From Actinomadura atramentaria DSM 43919 (GTDB taxonomy: Bacteria; Actinomycetota; Actinomycetes; Streptosporangiales; Streptosporangiaceae): a stretch of DNA of 64,000 nucleotides. Position 1 is the first letter of the stretch. Each line of letters begins with the position of its first letter. Shown here piece after piece: positions 16,207 to 23,156 of the stretch. The stretch lies in NCBI RefSeq assembly GCF_000381885.1, contig NZ_KB907223.1:17217-81216 (forward strand), in the 5' to 3' direction. The position numbers and the translations under genes are program-made. The notes beneath the pieces are model-generated. The model was not told where the DNA came from. It saw only the letters and a list, made by a program, of their open reading frames with translations, and did no database searches.

Positions 16207-18192
16207 TCAGCCGAGTTCGTTGACGGCGCGCCAGGCCGCGTCGATCGCCGCGTCCGCGTACGCGCGGTTCTCCGAGTCGGAATTGGCGATCGTGATCCGC
16301 CCGAACTTGCGGCGGCCCTCGACGGACGGCAGCGGGCCGTCCGGCCAGAACTCCGCCCACGGGCGGCCGTACTCCAGCGCGTAGCCGTGGCCCCAGCGGT
16401 TCACGGTGATCGCCTGGATGTCGGTCGCCGGGTCGAAGCCCCCGGCGGCGAGCAGCCGGGTGAGCTGGTCGCGGATCGTCCGCTCGTAGCGTTCGAACGG
16501 GCGGCCGAACAGCTCGCGGCGGCCCGGCCCGATGCCGCCGCGCGGATTGCGGTAGCCCTCCTGCGTCGCCATCCGGATCATGTGGACGAGGATCGGCTGG
16601 TCCGGGTCCTTGGAGAACTCGTAGCCGCCCATGCTGACGGGGTAGTCGAGTTCGGCGACGCACCAGTCTCCGCTGGTGAAACGCGTGTGGTAGATCTTCA
16701 GATTCTCCCACGCGCGCCAGTTCCTGAGTTGCACCATCGCGTAGACGATCGGCAGTTTCGTGCCGTAGAACAGATTGCGCTTCTGCTCGATCGGCAGGTC
16801 CTGGACGAGGTACGGGACCATCGTGTTGTAGCAGGCCAGGACGACGCCGTTCGCGGTCACCCGGTGGACTTCGCCCGCGTGGAAGAAGTCCACGTTGACG
16901 GTCTTGGCGTTGATGAGCCCGCCTTCGTGCTGGACGCGCACGCACGGCGAGTTCAGCCGAAGCCGGACCTGGTTGCCGCTCACGTCGAGCTTGGCGTAGT
17001 CGATGTGCGCGAGCGGTTCCTGGTCCATCGAGCGGGGCGCGCCGGTGCCGGGGATCAGCTTGTCGATCAGCAGTTTGCAGATCCCGTTGTTTCCGTCCGG
17101 GAAATGGTAGATGTAGGGCTCGTCCTCGTTCCACTGGATCTGGACGGTCGGACCGCAGTACTTGTACGGGGTCTTCGTGCGGTCCACCTTCAGGCCGTCG
17201 AATCCCGGGTATTCCAGCGCCCAGGAGTCGACCGCGCCGAACGCGTCGATCCCGAAGCCCCACTCGTCGCTGGTGTAGGTCTGCAGATAGCTCAGGACCT
17301 CGGGGGGCATCCGCGCGTAGTCGCGGAGGTATTCCTTGTAGGTCAGGCCGACGAGCCGCTGTTTCTTCTGCTCGGCGGTCAGCCCCGGCATGTAGTCGCG
17401 CGGGTGGTCCTGGAGTTCGAGGAAGGCGGCCTTCGCTGCCTCCGACATCGGCGCGTTCCGCAGCGTCTCGGCGTTCTGGGTGTCGCCCTTCATCACCGCG
17501 AGGTAGTCGTGGGCGAACAGGTCGCGGGTGAAGAACTCCGAGTCGTTCAGCTTCCAGCGGTCGTTGAACTTCTGGTCGTAGAACTGGTTGAACCGCTGGA
17601 CGTCGATGCCGAGGTCGGTGAGCAGGCCCTTGGCGACCGGGCTCCATACCGAGGGCGCCTCGATCGACTGCGAACCGCCGTACCCGATGATCAGGTTCCC
17701 GTTCGGGCGGAACTCGTTGCGGCGGGCGTGGCCGCCGAAGTCGTCGTGGTTGTCGATGATGAGGACGGTCGCGTCCGGGTGCTGCCGCCGGTAGAAGTAC
17801 GCGGCGCTCAGCCCGCTGATCCCCGCGCCGACCACGACCAGGTCGTAGTGCTCGCCGGTCGGCCGGACGGAGCGGTCGGCCGTCCAGAAGATCCCGTCGC
17901 GCAGTTCGTGGGGGATGCGCATCGCGGGATTCGTGCTGCCGCGCAGCGCCGTCATCGCGGGCGGGTACGCGGGATTCCCCTGACCCGCGTAGTTCCAGCC
18001 GTTCGGCGGATTGACGACCTTGTCGTGGATGCCGCCGAACGAGCCCGCCGAGCAGCCCGCCACCGCGCCGCCCGCGACCGCCGCCCCGACCGCCACCGCC
18101 ATTCCGTCGAGGAAGTCGCGGCGGCTGATCGCCCGGTCCATGCCGAGTTCCCGGTCGGAATGGACCGGCTCGTAGGTTTCGTCCTCTGCCAT
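16207..18192 (-). CDS. Tat-exported FAD-dependent amine oxidoreductase (spermidine dehydrogenase-like)
   Basis: A 661-aa flavoprotein. The N-terminus contains ELGMDRAISRRDFLDG followed by a hydrophobic Ala/Gly segment ending in a Cys: a twin-arginine signal, perhaps with a lipid-attachment Cys. Residues about 115-145 carry the Rossmann motif DLVVVGAGISGLSAAYFYRR. The DRAISRRDFLDG start, overall size and late NRWGHGYALEYGRPWAEFW block match proteins annotated as spermidine dehydrogenase (oxidative cleavage of spermidine). Substrate is inferred only from this similarity. The ATG at 18192 is preceded by a purine-rich GGGGGGACGGGA; a GTG at 18219 is less attractive. No partner cytochrome gene is adjacent. 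Confidence 0.8.
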   Translation of the reverse strand: MAEDETYEPVHSDRELGMDRAISRRDFLDGMAVAVGAAVAGGAVAGCSAGSFGGIHDKVVNPPNGWNYAGQGNPAYPPAMTALRGSTNPAMRIPHELRDGIFWTADRSVRPTGEHYDLVVVGAGISGLSAAYFYRRQHPDATVLIIDNHDDFGGHARRNEFRPNGNLIIGYGGSQSIEAPSVWSPVAKGLLTDLGIDVQRFNQFYDQKFNDRWKLNDSEFFTRDLFAHDYLAVMKGDTQNAETLRNAPMSEAAKAAFLELQDHPRDYMPGLTAEQKKQRLVGLTYKEYLRDYARMPPEVLSYLQTYTSDEWGFGIDAFGAVDSWALEYPGFDGLKVDRTKTPYKYCGPTVQIQWNEDEPYIYHFPDGNNGICKLLIDKLIPGTGAPRSMDQEPLAHIDYAKLDVSGNQVRLRLNSPCVRVQHEGGLINAKTVNVDFFHAGEVHRVTANGVVLACYNTMVPYLVQDLPIEQKRNLFYGTKLPIVYAMVQLRNWRAWENLKIYHTRFTSGDWCVAELDYPVSMGGYEFSKDPDQPILVHMIRMATQEGYRNPRGGIGPGRRELFGRPFERYERTIRDQLTRLLAAGGFDPATDIQAITVNRWGHGYALEYGRPWAEFWPDGPLPSVEGRRKFGRITIANSDSENRAYADAAIDAAWRAVNELG

Positions 18193-18326
18193 TCCCGTCC
18201 CCCCGTCGAACGTTCCCACCGAAGATCAACGGTGGGCGGGGCGGCCACAACGAGGCGCGCTGCACCGGGATGAGGTATTTGGAAAAGCGAACGGTTTCTA
18301 TGCTGTGGGAACGGCCCGTCCCGGCC

Positions 18327-19229
18327 TCATGGGGCCGGGGCCGCGAGTTCGGCGGCGGTGGGCGGGTCCGCGCCGGGGCGCGCGCAGGTCAGCGCAGCCG
18401 CCCTCGTCGCGCGGGAGAGGGGCGCGGCGAGCGCGGCCTCGTCGGCGCGGGCGAGGTCGGCGCGGCGCGCGGGGTCGAGCAGGCCGGCGGCGCGGAGGCC
18501 GGACAGCAGGCCCGCCATGAACGCGTCGCCCGCGCCCACGGTGTCGGCGACCTCGACGGGCGGGGCCGGGCACGCGGTCGCGCCCGCGCCCGTGACCGCG
18601 ACGCAGCCGCGCGGCCCCCGCGTCACGACGACGAGCGCCGGGCCGAGGCCGCGCCAGCGCCGCGCGACCGCCAGCGCGTCCTCGCCCGGGTAGAGCCACG
18701 CGACGTCCTCGTCGCTCGCCTTGACGACGGCGCTCAGCGCGACCTGCCGCTCGACCCGCGCCCGCTCCGCGTCCCGCGCGCCGAGCAGCGGCGGCCGGAC
18801 GTTCGGGTCGTACGTCGCGGTCGGCGCGGCCGCCATCGCCGCCTCCACGCGGTCCGCCGCCAGCGCCGCCGCCAGCGACCCGGTGTGCAGGACGGCCGTG
18901 TCCGGCGGCGGCCGCAGCGCGGGCGGCTCCCACGCGAACGCGAAGTCGTACGACGGGACGCCCGCGCCGTCCACCGACACGACCGCCAGCGGCGTGAACG
19001 GCGCGCGCCACACGTCCGCCACCACGCCGGACGCGGCCAGCCGCGCCTCGACCAGCCGGCCGAACGCGTCGTCCCCGAGCCCGGTGACGAGCGTGACCGG
19101 CTCCCCGAGCCGCCCGAGCCCGACCGCGACGTTCGCCGGGCCGCCGCCGGGCTCGGCCCGGAACCGCCGCCCGCCCGGCTCCCCGACCAGGTCGACCAGC
19201 GCTTCGCCGAGCACCGTGATCCGCGCCAT
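18327..19229 (-). CDS. PfkB-family carbohydrate kinase (fructokinase-like)
   Basis: A 300-aa ribokinase-fold enzyme. The N-terminal substrate motif GEALVDLVGEPGG and GGGPANVAVGLGRLGEPV, and the C-terminal DTVGAGDAFMAGLLSG (catalytic Asp in GAGD) are both intact. It should phosphorylate a sugar with ATP; pairing with mannose-6-phosphate isomerase favours fructose, giving fructose-6-phosphate. The ATG at 19229 has GGGAG 5 nt upstream. It follows manA by 27 nt on the same strand, so the two form an operon, probably controlled by the divergent LacI regulator through the operator at 20300-20311. Confidence 0.88.
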   Translation of the reverse strand: MARITVLGEALVDLVGEPGGRRFRAEPGGGPANVAVGLGRLGEPVTLVTGLGDDAFGRLVEARLAASGVVADVWRAPFTPLAVVSVDGAGVPSYDFAFAWEPPALRPPPDTAVLHTGSLAAALAADRVEAAMAAAPTATYDPNVRPPLLGARDAERARVERQVALSAVVKASDEDVAWLYPGEDALAVARRWRGLGPALVVVTRGPRGCVAVTGAGATACPAPPVEVADTVGAGDAFMAGLLSGLRAAGLLDPARRADLARADEAALAAPLSRATRAAALTCARPGADPPTAAELAAPAP

Positions 19230-19256
19230 CCGCACTCCCTCAGCAGCCGTCGGTGG

Positions 19257-20276
19257 TCAGATTGTCGCCGCCGGTGGCAGGCAGCGCAGGATCTCGACGT
19301 CCCCGCGCACCGTCGCCGGCCCCGCCCCGTACGGGACGACGCAGGTCTGGCCCGCGCGCAGCGGCGTCGTCCGGGCGGCGCGCAGCTCGCCCGCCCCGCG
19401 CAGCACGACGAGCACCGCGAACGAGGGGTCGAGGTCGGCGCCGTCCCCGACCAGCTCGGCGCGGAAGAACGGGTCGGCGGCCTCGGGCCACACCCGGCGG
19501 ACGCCGGGCCGCGACTCGGGCAGCCCGGCGGGGCGGCGGACGAGCGCGGCGACGTCCGCCGCCGAGCGGGCGCGGCCGTCCACGCAGCGCACCGCCGTGT
19601 CCCAGCCGAGGCGCAGGTCGGCGTCCGCGCCGTCCGGGGCGAACCCCGCCCACTCGATCAGGACGCTGAAGTCGGTCGGCTCCTGGACCTCGACGACGAA
19701 GACGCCCGCGCCGATCGCGTGCGGGAGCCCGGCGGGGACCAGGACGGCGTCGCCGGGGCGGACGGCCACCGGGTTCAGGGCGGCGAGCATGGCCGCGCCG
19801 TCCTGGGCGTCGATCCAGCCGCGCAGGCGGTCCGCGCCGACGTCCTCGCGGAAGCCGAGGTGGACCTCGCCCGTGCCGCCCGCGCCGCCCGGGACGTCCA
19901 GGACCAGCCACGCCTCGGTCTTGCCGAACGGGCTGCCGAGGTGCGACCGCGCGAACTCGCGGGTCGGGTGGACGTGGACCGGGAGCCGCTGCGCGGCGTC
20001 CAGGAGCTTGACCAGCAGCGCGGGCGAGTCGCCGTGCGCCCGCACGTGGGCGGGGCCGAGCCAGCCGGCCGGGTCGGCGGCGACGGCGGCGCGCAGCGGG
20101 CGGCCGTCCGGCAGGACGGTCGGGCCGGCGGTGCCGCCGAACCGGCCGGTGGCCGAGCCGACCCAGTCCTCGGGGCGGTGGTCGTCGGGCGGGGGAGCGC
20201 CGCGGAAGCGGCCGATCCCCGCGCCGCCCCGGTAGAAGTGCCGGGGCTGGTTGGCGGGCAGCAGCAGGGGGTGCAT
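19257..20276 (-). CDS. manA: Class I mannose-6-phosphate isomerase
   Basis: A 339-aa cupin-type phosphomannose isomerase of the Gram-positive kind. Metal-binding and active-site blocks are visible: LPVHVHPTREFARSHLG with FGKTEAWLVLD, and PGDAVLVPAGLPHAIGAG followed by VVEVQEPTDFSVLIEW. It interconverts mannose-6-P and fructose-6-P. The first gene of a manA-kinase operon, divergent from a LacI regulator. ATG at 20276 is chosen; a TTG at 20285 would add three residues. No good Shine-Dalgarno is seen. The palindromic operator at 20300-20311 lies 24 bp upstream of the start codon. Confidence 0.85.
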   Translation of the reverse strand: MHPLLLPANQPRHFYRGGAGIGRFRGAPPPDDHRPEDWVGSATGRFGGTAGPTVLPDGRPLRAAVAADPAGWLGPAHVRAHGDSPALLVKLLDAAQRLPVHVHPTREFARSHLGSPFGKTEAWLVLDVPGGAGGTGEVHLGFREDVGADRLRGWIDAQDGAAMLAALNPVAVRPGDAVLVPAGLPHAIGAGVFVVEVQEPTDFSVLIEWAGFAPDGADADLRLGWDTAVRCVDGRARSAADVAALVRRPAGLPESRPGVRRVWPEAADPFFRAELVGDGADLDPSFAVLVVLRGAGELRAARTTPLRAGQTCVVPYGAGPATVRGDVEILRCLPPAATI

Positions 20277-20299
20277 GGTGGCCAATGTCGCCCACGGAA

Positions 20300-20311
20300 G
20301 ACATCGTTGTC
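20300..20311. promoter_or_regulatory. LacI-type operator candidate, divergent manA/lacI gap
   Basis: GACATCGTTGTC lies in the 91-bp gap between manA and the LacI gene. It matches the perfect palindrome at 22456-22467 (GACAACGTTGTC) at all but one position and keeps the central CG typical of LacI-family sites. Both copies flank the same regulator gene. Confidence 0.65.
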
Positions 20312-20367
20312 AACGGCGTCCCCGGGCGGTCGGATACGGTTGGACGGGGTTCGGCGGAAAGGCTGCG

Positions 20368-21375
20368 GTGGACGGGCAGGACAGACGGCGCAGGCCGACG
20401 ATCTCGGACGTGGCGGCCGCCGCCGGGGTCAGCGTGAAGACGGTGTCCCGCGTCATCAACGGCGAACCGGGCGTCCGCCCCGCGCTGGCCGAACGCGTCC
20501 TCGCCGCCGTCGCCGAGCTGGGGTTCCGCCGCAACGCGCTGGCCAGCGGGCTGCGCTCCGGCCGCGCGTCCGCCACGATCGGCCTGATCATCGAGGACCT
20601 GGCGAACCCGTTCTACTCCACGATCGCCGCGGCGGTCGCGAAGGTCGCGCGCGGGCACGACACCCACCTGATCACCGTCAGCTCCGAGGAGGACCCCGCG
20701 CTGGAGCGGCGCCAGTTCGCGGAGCTGTGCCAGCGGCGCGTGGACGGGCTGATCATCGTCCCGGCCGGGTCCGACCACGCCTACACGCGGTCCGAGGCCG
20801 AGCTGGGCCTGAAGATGGTGTTCCTGGACCGGCCGCCCTCGGGAATCCTGGCCGACAGCGTCGTGGTCGACAACGCGGCGGGCGCGGCGGCGGGCGTCGC
20901 GGACCTGCTCGCCGCCGGGCACCGCCGGATCGGCGTGATCACCGACTCGCCGTCCGTCTACACCGCGCGCGAGCGGCTGGCGGGCGTCCGCACGGCGCTC
21001 GCGGGCGCGGGCGTCCCCTACGACGACGCGCTGGTCAGGACGGACGTCGCGGACCCCGGGCGGGCCGCGCGCGCCGTCGCCGCCATGCTCGACGGCGCGG
21101 ACCCGCCGACCGCGTTCTTCACCGGGAACAACCGGATCACGGTCGGCGCGATCCAGGAGCTGTGCCGCCGGGGCCACGACGCCGCGCTGACCGGGTTCGA
21201 CGACTTCGAGCTGTCGGCGCTCATGCCGCGTCCGCTGACCGTCGTCGGCTACGACGTGCGGGAACTCGGCCGCGCCGCCGCCGCGCGGCTGTTCGCGCGG
21301 ATCGGTGGGGACGCGTCCTGGCCTTCGGAGACCGTCGTCCCGACGCGCCTCGAACGGCGCGGGATCGGGAGCTAG
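20368..21375 (+). CDS. LacI-family transcriptional regulator
   Basis: A 335-aa repressor. The HTH (TISDVAAAAGVSVKTVSRVI, then NGEPGVRPALAERV and a hinge helix ALASGLRSGRASATIG) is followed by a periplasmic-binding-protein-like sensor domain (IEDLANPFYSTIAAAV to the C-terminus). GTG at 20368 has GGAAAGG just upstream. It is divergent from the manA-kinase operon and convergent with a DUF4185 gene; matching palindromes upstream of one and at the start of the other indicate both are targets. The inducer is probably a mannose- or fructose-related sugar (inference). Its TAG stop shares a CTAG (21372-21375) with the DUF4185 stop. Confidence 0.92.
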   Translation: MDGQDRRRRPTISDVAAAAGVSVKTVSRVINGEPGVRPALAERVLAAVAELGFRRNALASGLRSGRASATIGLIIEDLANPFYSTIAAAVAKVARGHDTHLITVSSEEDPALERRQFAELCQRRVDGLIIVPAGSDHAYTRSEAELGLKMVFLDRPPSGILADSVVVDNAAGAAAGVADLLAAGHRRIGVITDSPSVYTARERLAGVRTALAGAGVPYDDALVRTDVADPGRAARAVAAMLDGADPPTAFFTGNNRITVGAIQELCRRGHDAALTGFDDFELSALMPRPLTVVGYDVRELGRAAAARLFARIGGDASWPSETVVPTRLERRGIGS

Positions 21376-22478
21376 CGGGCGAAGCGCAGGACGAGGAAGC
21401 GCGCCCGGTTGTTGTCGGCGTCGGCGTACAGATCGTCCAGCTTCTCGCTGTTGACGTTGTAGGAGATCACCAGCTCGCCGGGGCGGCTCAACTCCGGATG
21501 CGCGGCGACGTTGTACGGCGCGTAGATGGTGCCGCGTCCCTCGGGGGCCGTGTAGACGGCCGTGCGGCCGGTGAAGGGGCCGGTCGGCGTGGAGGCGGTC
21601 GCCGCGTACACGTCGTGGCCGAGGTAGGCGTCCGTCGTTGTCAGGACGTACCGACCGCCGACCCGCGTGACGCTGTAGGACGCGCCGACGTTGTCAGCGA
21701 TCCGCGCGGACGCCTTCGGATCGCGTGACCAGCCCGAACCGGTGTAGAACTCCCACGACCGCTCAGCTAGGTGCCCGTTGTGGGCGCGCGCGAGGTGCAT
21801 ATGGCCCGCCTCCGAGCCGTACACGTAGACGTACCCGCCCGCGCGCAGCAGCTCGACGCCCCACATCACGCCGCCGTCGCCGTACGTCCGCCGCACCCGG
21901 CCGGGGCGCAGGCCGCGGCCGAACGTGACCAGGCCGTTGCGCACCCAGCGGAAGTTCCACGGCGGCGCGGCGTCGGCGGGAGCGATCGTGTACGCGAACA
22001 CGCGCAGCCTGCCGCCGTCCACGATGCCGTCGCCGGGCCAGTACCAGCGGGGGTTGGTGCCGGACGGGTTCCAGGGCGGCGCGGTCGGCGTCGCGCCGAG
22101 AAGCGAGCGCGGGGCGGCGGGCGTCCCGCGCGCGGCGGTCGTGCCCGGCCGCCCGTCCGGGCCGGTGACGACCATGCTGTTGTGCAGGAAGGGGGCGTCG
22201 CGCGGCAGGCCCCCGTCCGCGTCGACGGGGCCGAGGAAGGTGTCGCCGAACAGCCAGGCGACGCGCCCGTCCGGCAGCGGCACCGAGTACGTGCCGTCGC
22301 CCGCCGCCCAGCCGCGCCGGTCGGCCCGGCCGCCGCCCGCGTCGCCGAACCGGTGCCACGCGCCGGTCAGCCCCGCGTCCGGGCGGACGCCCACGACGAC
22401 GGGCGGCTTCGCGGGCGCGGGCACGAGGAGCAGCAACGCCAGGGCGGGATGTGCCGACAACGTTGTCATCGGGCGCAT
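21372..22478 (-). CDS. Secreted DUF4185 beta-propeller protein (GH183-like)
   Basis: A 368-aa exported protein: MRPMTTLSAHPALALLLLVP is a signal peptide. The mature part matches DUF4185: GDTFLGPVD, NSMVVTGPDG, NPRWYWPGDGIV, WEFYTGSGWS, ASYSVTRVGGRYVLTTTD and YAPYNVAAHPEL, a five-bladed propeller pattern. Some DUF4185 proteins have been shown to be endo-D-arabinanases (family GH183, from mycobacterial arabinan degradation); whether this one cuts arabinan is not shown by sequence alone. ATG at 22478 or 22469; neither has a clear Shine-Dalgarno. The operator palindrome at 22456-22467 covers codons 4-8, so the LacI repressor may block it directly. Confidence 0.8.
   Translation of the reverse strand: MRPMTTLSAHPALALLLLVPAPAKPPVVVGVRPDAGLTGAWHRFGDAGGGRADRRGWAAGDGTYSVPLPDGRVAWLFGDTFLGPVDADGGLPRDAPFLHNSMVVTGPDGRPGTTAARGTPAAPRSLLGATPTAPPWNPSGTNPRWYWPGDGIVDGGRLRVFAYTIAPADAAPPWNFRWVRNGLVTFGRGLRPGRVRRTYGDGGVMWGVELLRAGGYVYVYGSEAGHMHLARAHNGHLAERSWEFYTGSGWSRDPKASARIADNVGASYSVTRVGGRYVLTTTDAYLGHDVYAATASTPTGPFTGRTAVYTAPEGRGTIYAPYNVAAHPELSRPGELVISYNVNSEKLDDLYADADNNRARFLVLRFAR
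22456..22467. promoter_or_regulatory. Perfect LacI-type palindrome at the start of the DUF4185 gene
   Basis: GACAACGTTGTC is a perfect 12-bp palindrome with central CG. It overlaps the first codons of the secreted DUF4185 gene and nearly repeats the site between manA and the LacI gene, supporting a common repressor. Confidence 0.7.
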
Positions 22479-23156
22479 TAGATCAAGCAACGGCGACGTG
22501 ATCAAGGACTTCGGGGCTCGCCGACTACCTCCGCGACCCACGTCCCCGAACGGGGAACGCGTGCGGACCCCCTTCCGGGCGGCGGCGCGGTCGCGTTTCC
22601 GGACGCTCGGCGGCCCGCCGATTCCACGCGGAATTGAAGATTGATCTTGTGTGCTTGTGAAATGCATTCCGGTTCGATGGTTACTTCTGTAATAGTTGGG
22701 CGATGGGCGGGATTTCCCGGGGTCTGATGACCGGCGGGTCGCGGCCTCGGGGGAACGTGGCTGGTAGCGGGGTCGACGGGCCGGGAGAGCCGTGGTCGAC
22801 TCGGCCGTCAGGACCGCCGAACGCCCCGGTCGGCGGGGGTTCGTTCACTGGCTCCTTGACCTGAGTCACGGCTTCCGGGGGAATGGGAAAGGGAATTCGA
22901 TCCGTTTTTCATGATCGACTCCGTGCCGCGTCGCCCGGCGGCCGGTTGACGTCCGGGCGCGTCCGGATGCGGTCACGCGGACGGCTCCTTGGCGGCGGCG
23001 AAGATGTGCTTCTATCAACCTCGCCAAGCCCGGAGGCGGGGGCCTCGGGTTTTCTTCGATGGGGGTCTTTTCCGTGATCGGAAGTTCTCTTCGGCATGCC
23101 CGGAAACGGGTCGCCGCACCGCGCACCGCGCCCGTTCCGTCCACGGAGGTGGCCCC
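22479..23156. other. Intergenic region with divergent promoters; no gene supported
   Basis: This 678-bp gap separates the DUF4185 gene (-) from the giant operon (+). It contains the most AT-rich stretch of this part of the window (about 22630-22700, e.g. GATTGATCTTGTGTGCTTG), where promoters for both directions are likely, and an intrinsic-terminator-like hairpin at 23029-23056. Short open frames here (for example 22681-22869 minus) have no ribosome site or recognisable content and are rejected. Confidence 0.6.
23029..23056 (+). terminator. Attenuator-like hairpin plus T-tract in the giant-operon leader
   Basis: CCCG-g-AGGC (23029-23037) pairs with GCCTCGGG (23042-23049) around GGGG, with one bulged G, and is followed by TTTTCTT. 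This is a canonical Rho-independent shape, rare in such DNA, about 100 bp upstream of the first gene of the operon. It either ends an upstream transcript or acts as an attenuator. Confidence 0.55.

Noticed and set aside
22681..22869. A 62-aa minus-strand open frame upstream of the giant operon
   Set aside because: Pro/Gly-rich, no ribosome site, no similarity; more likely promoter region.
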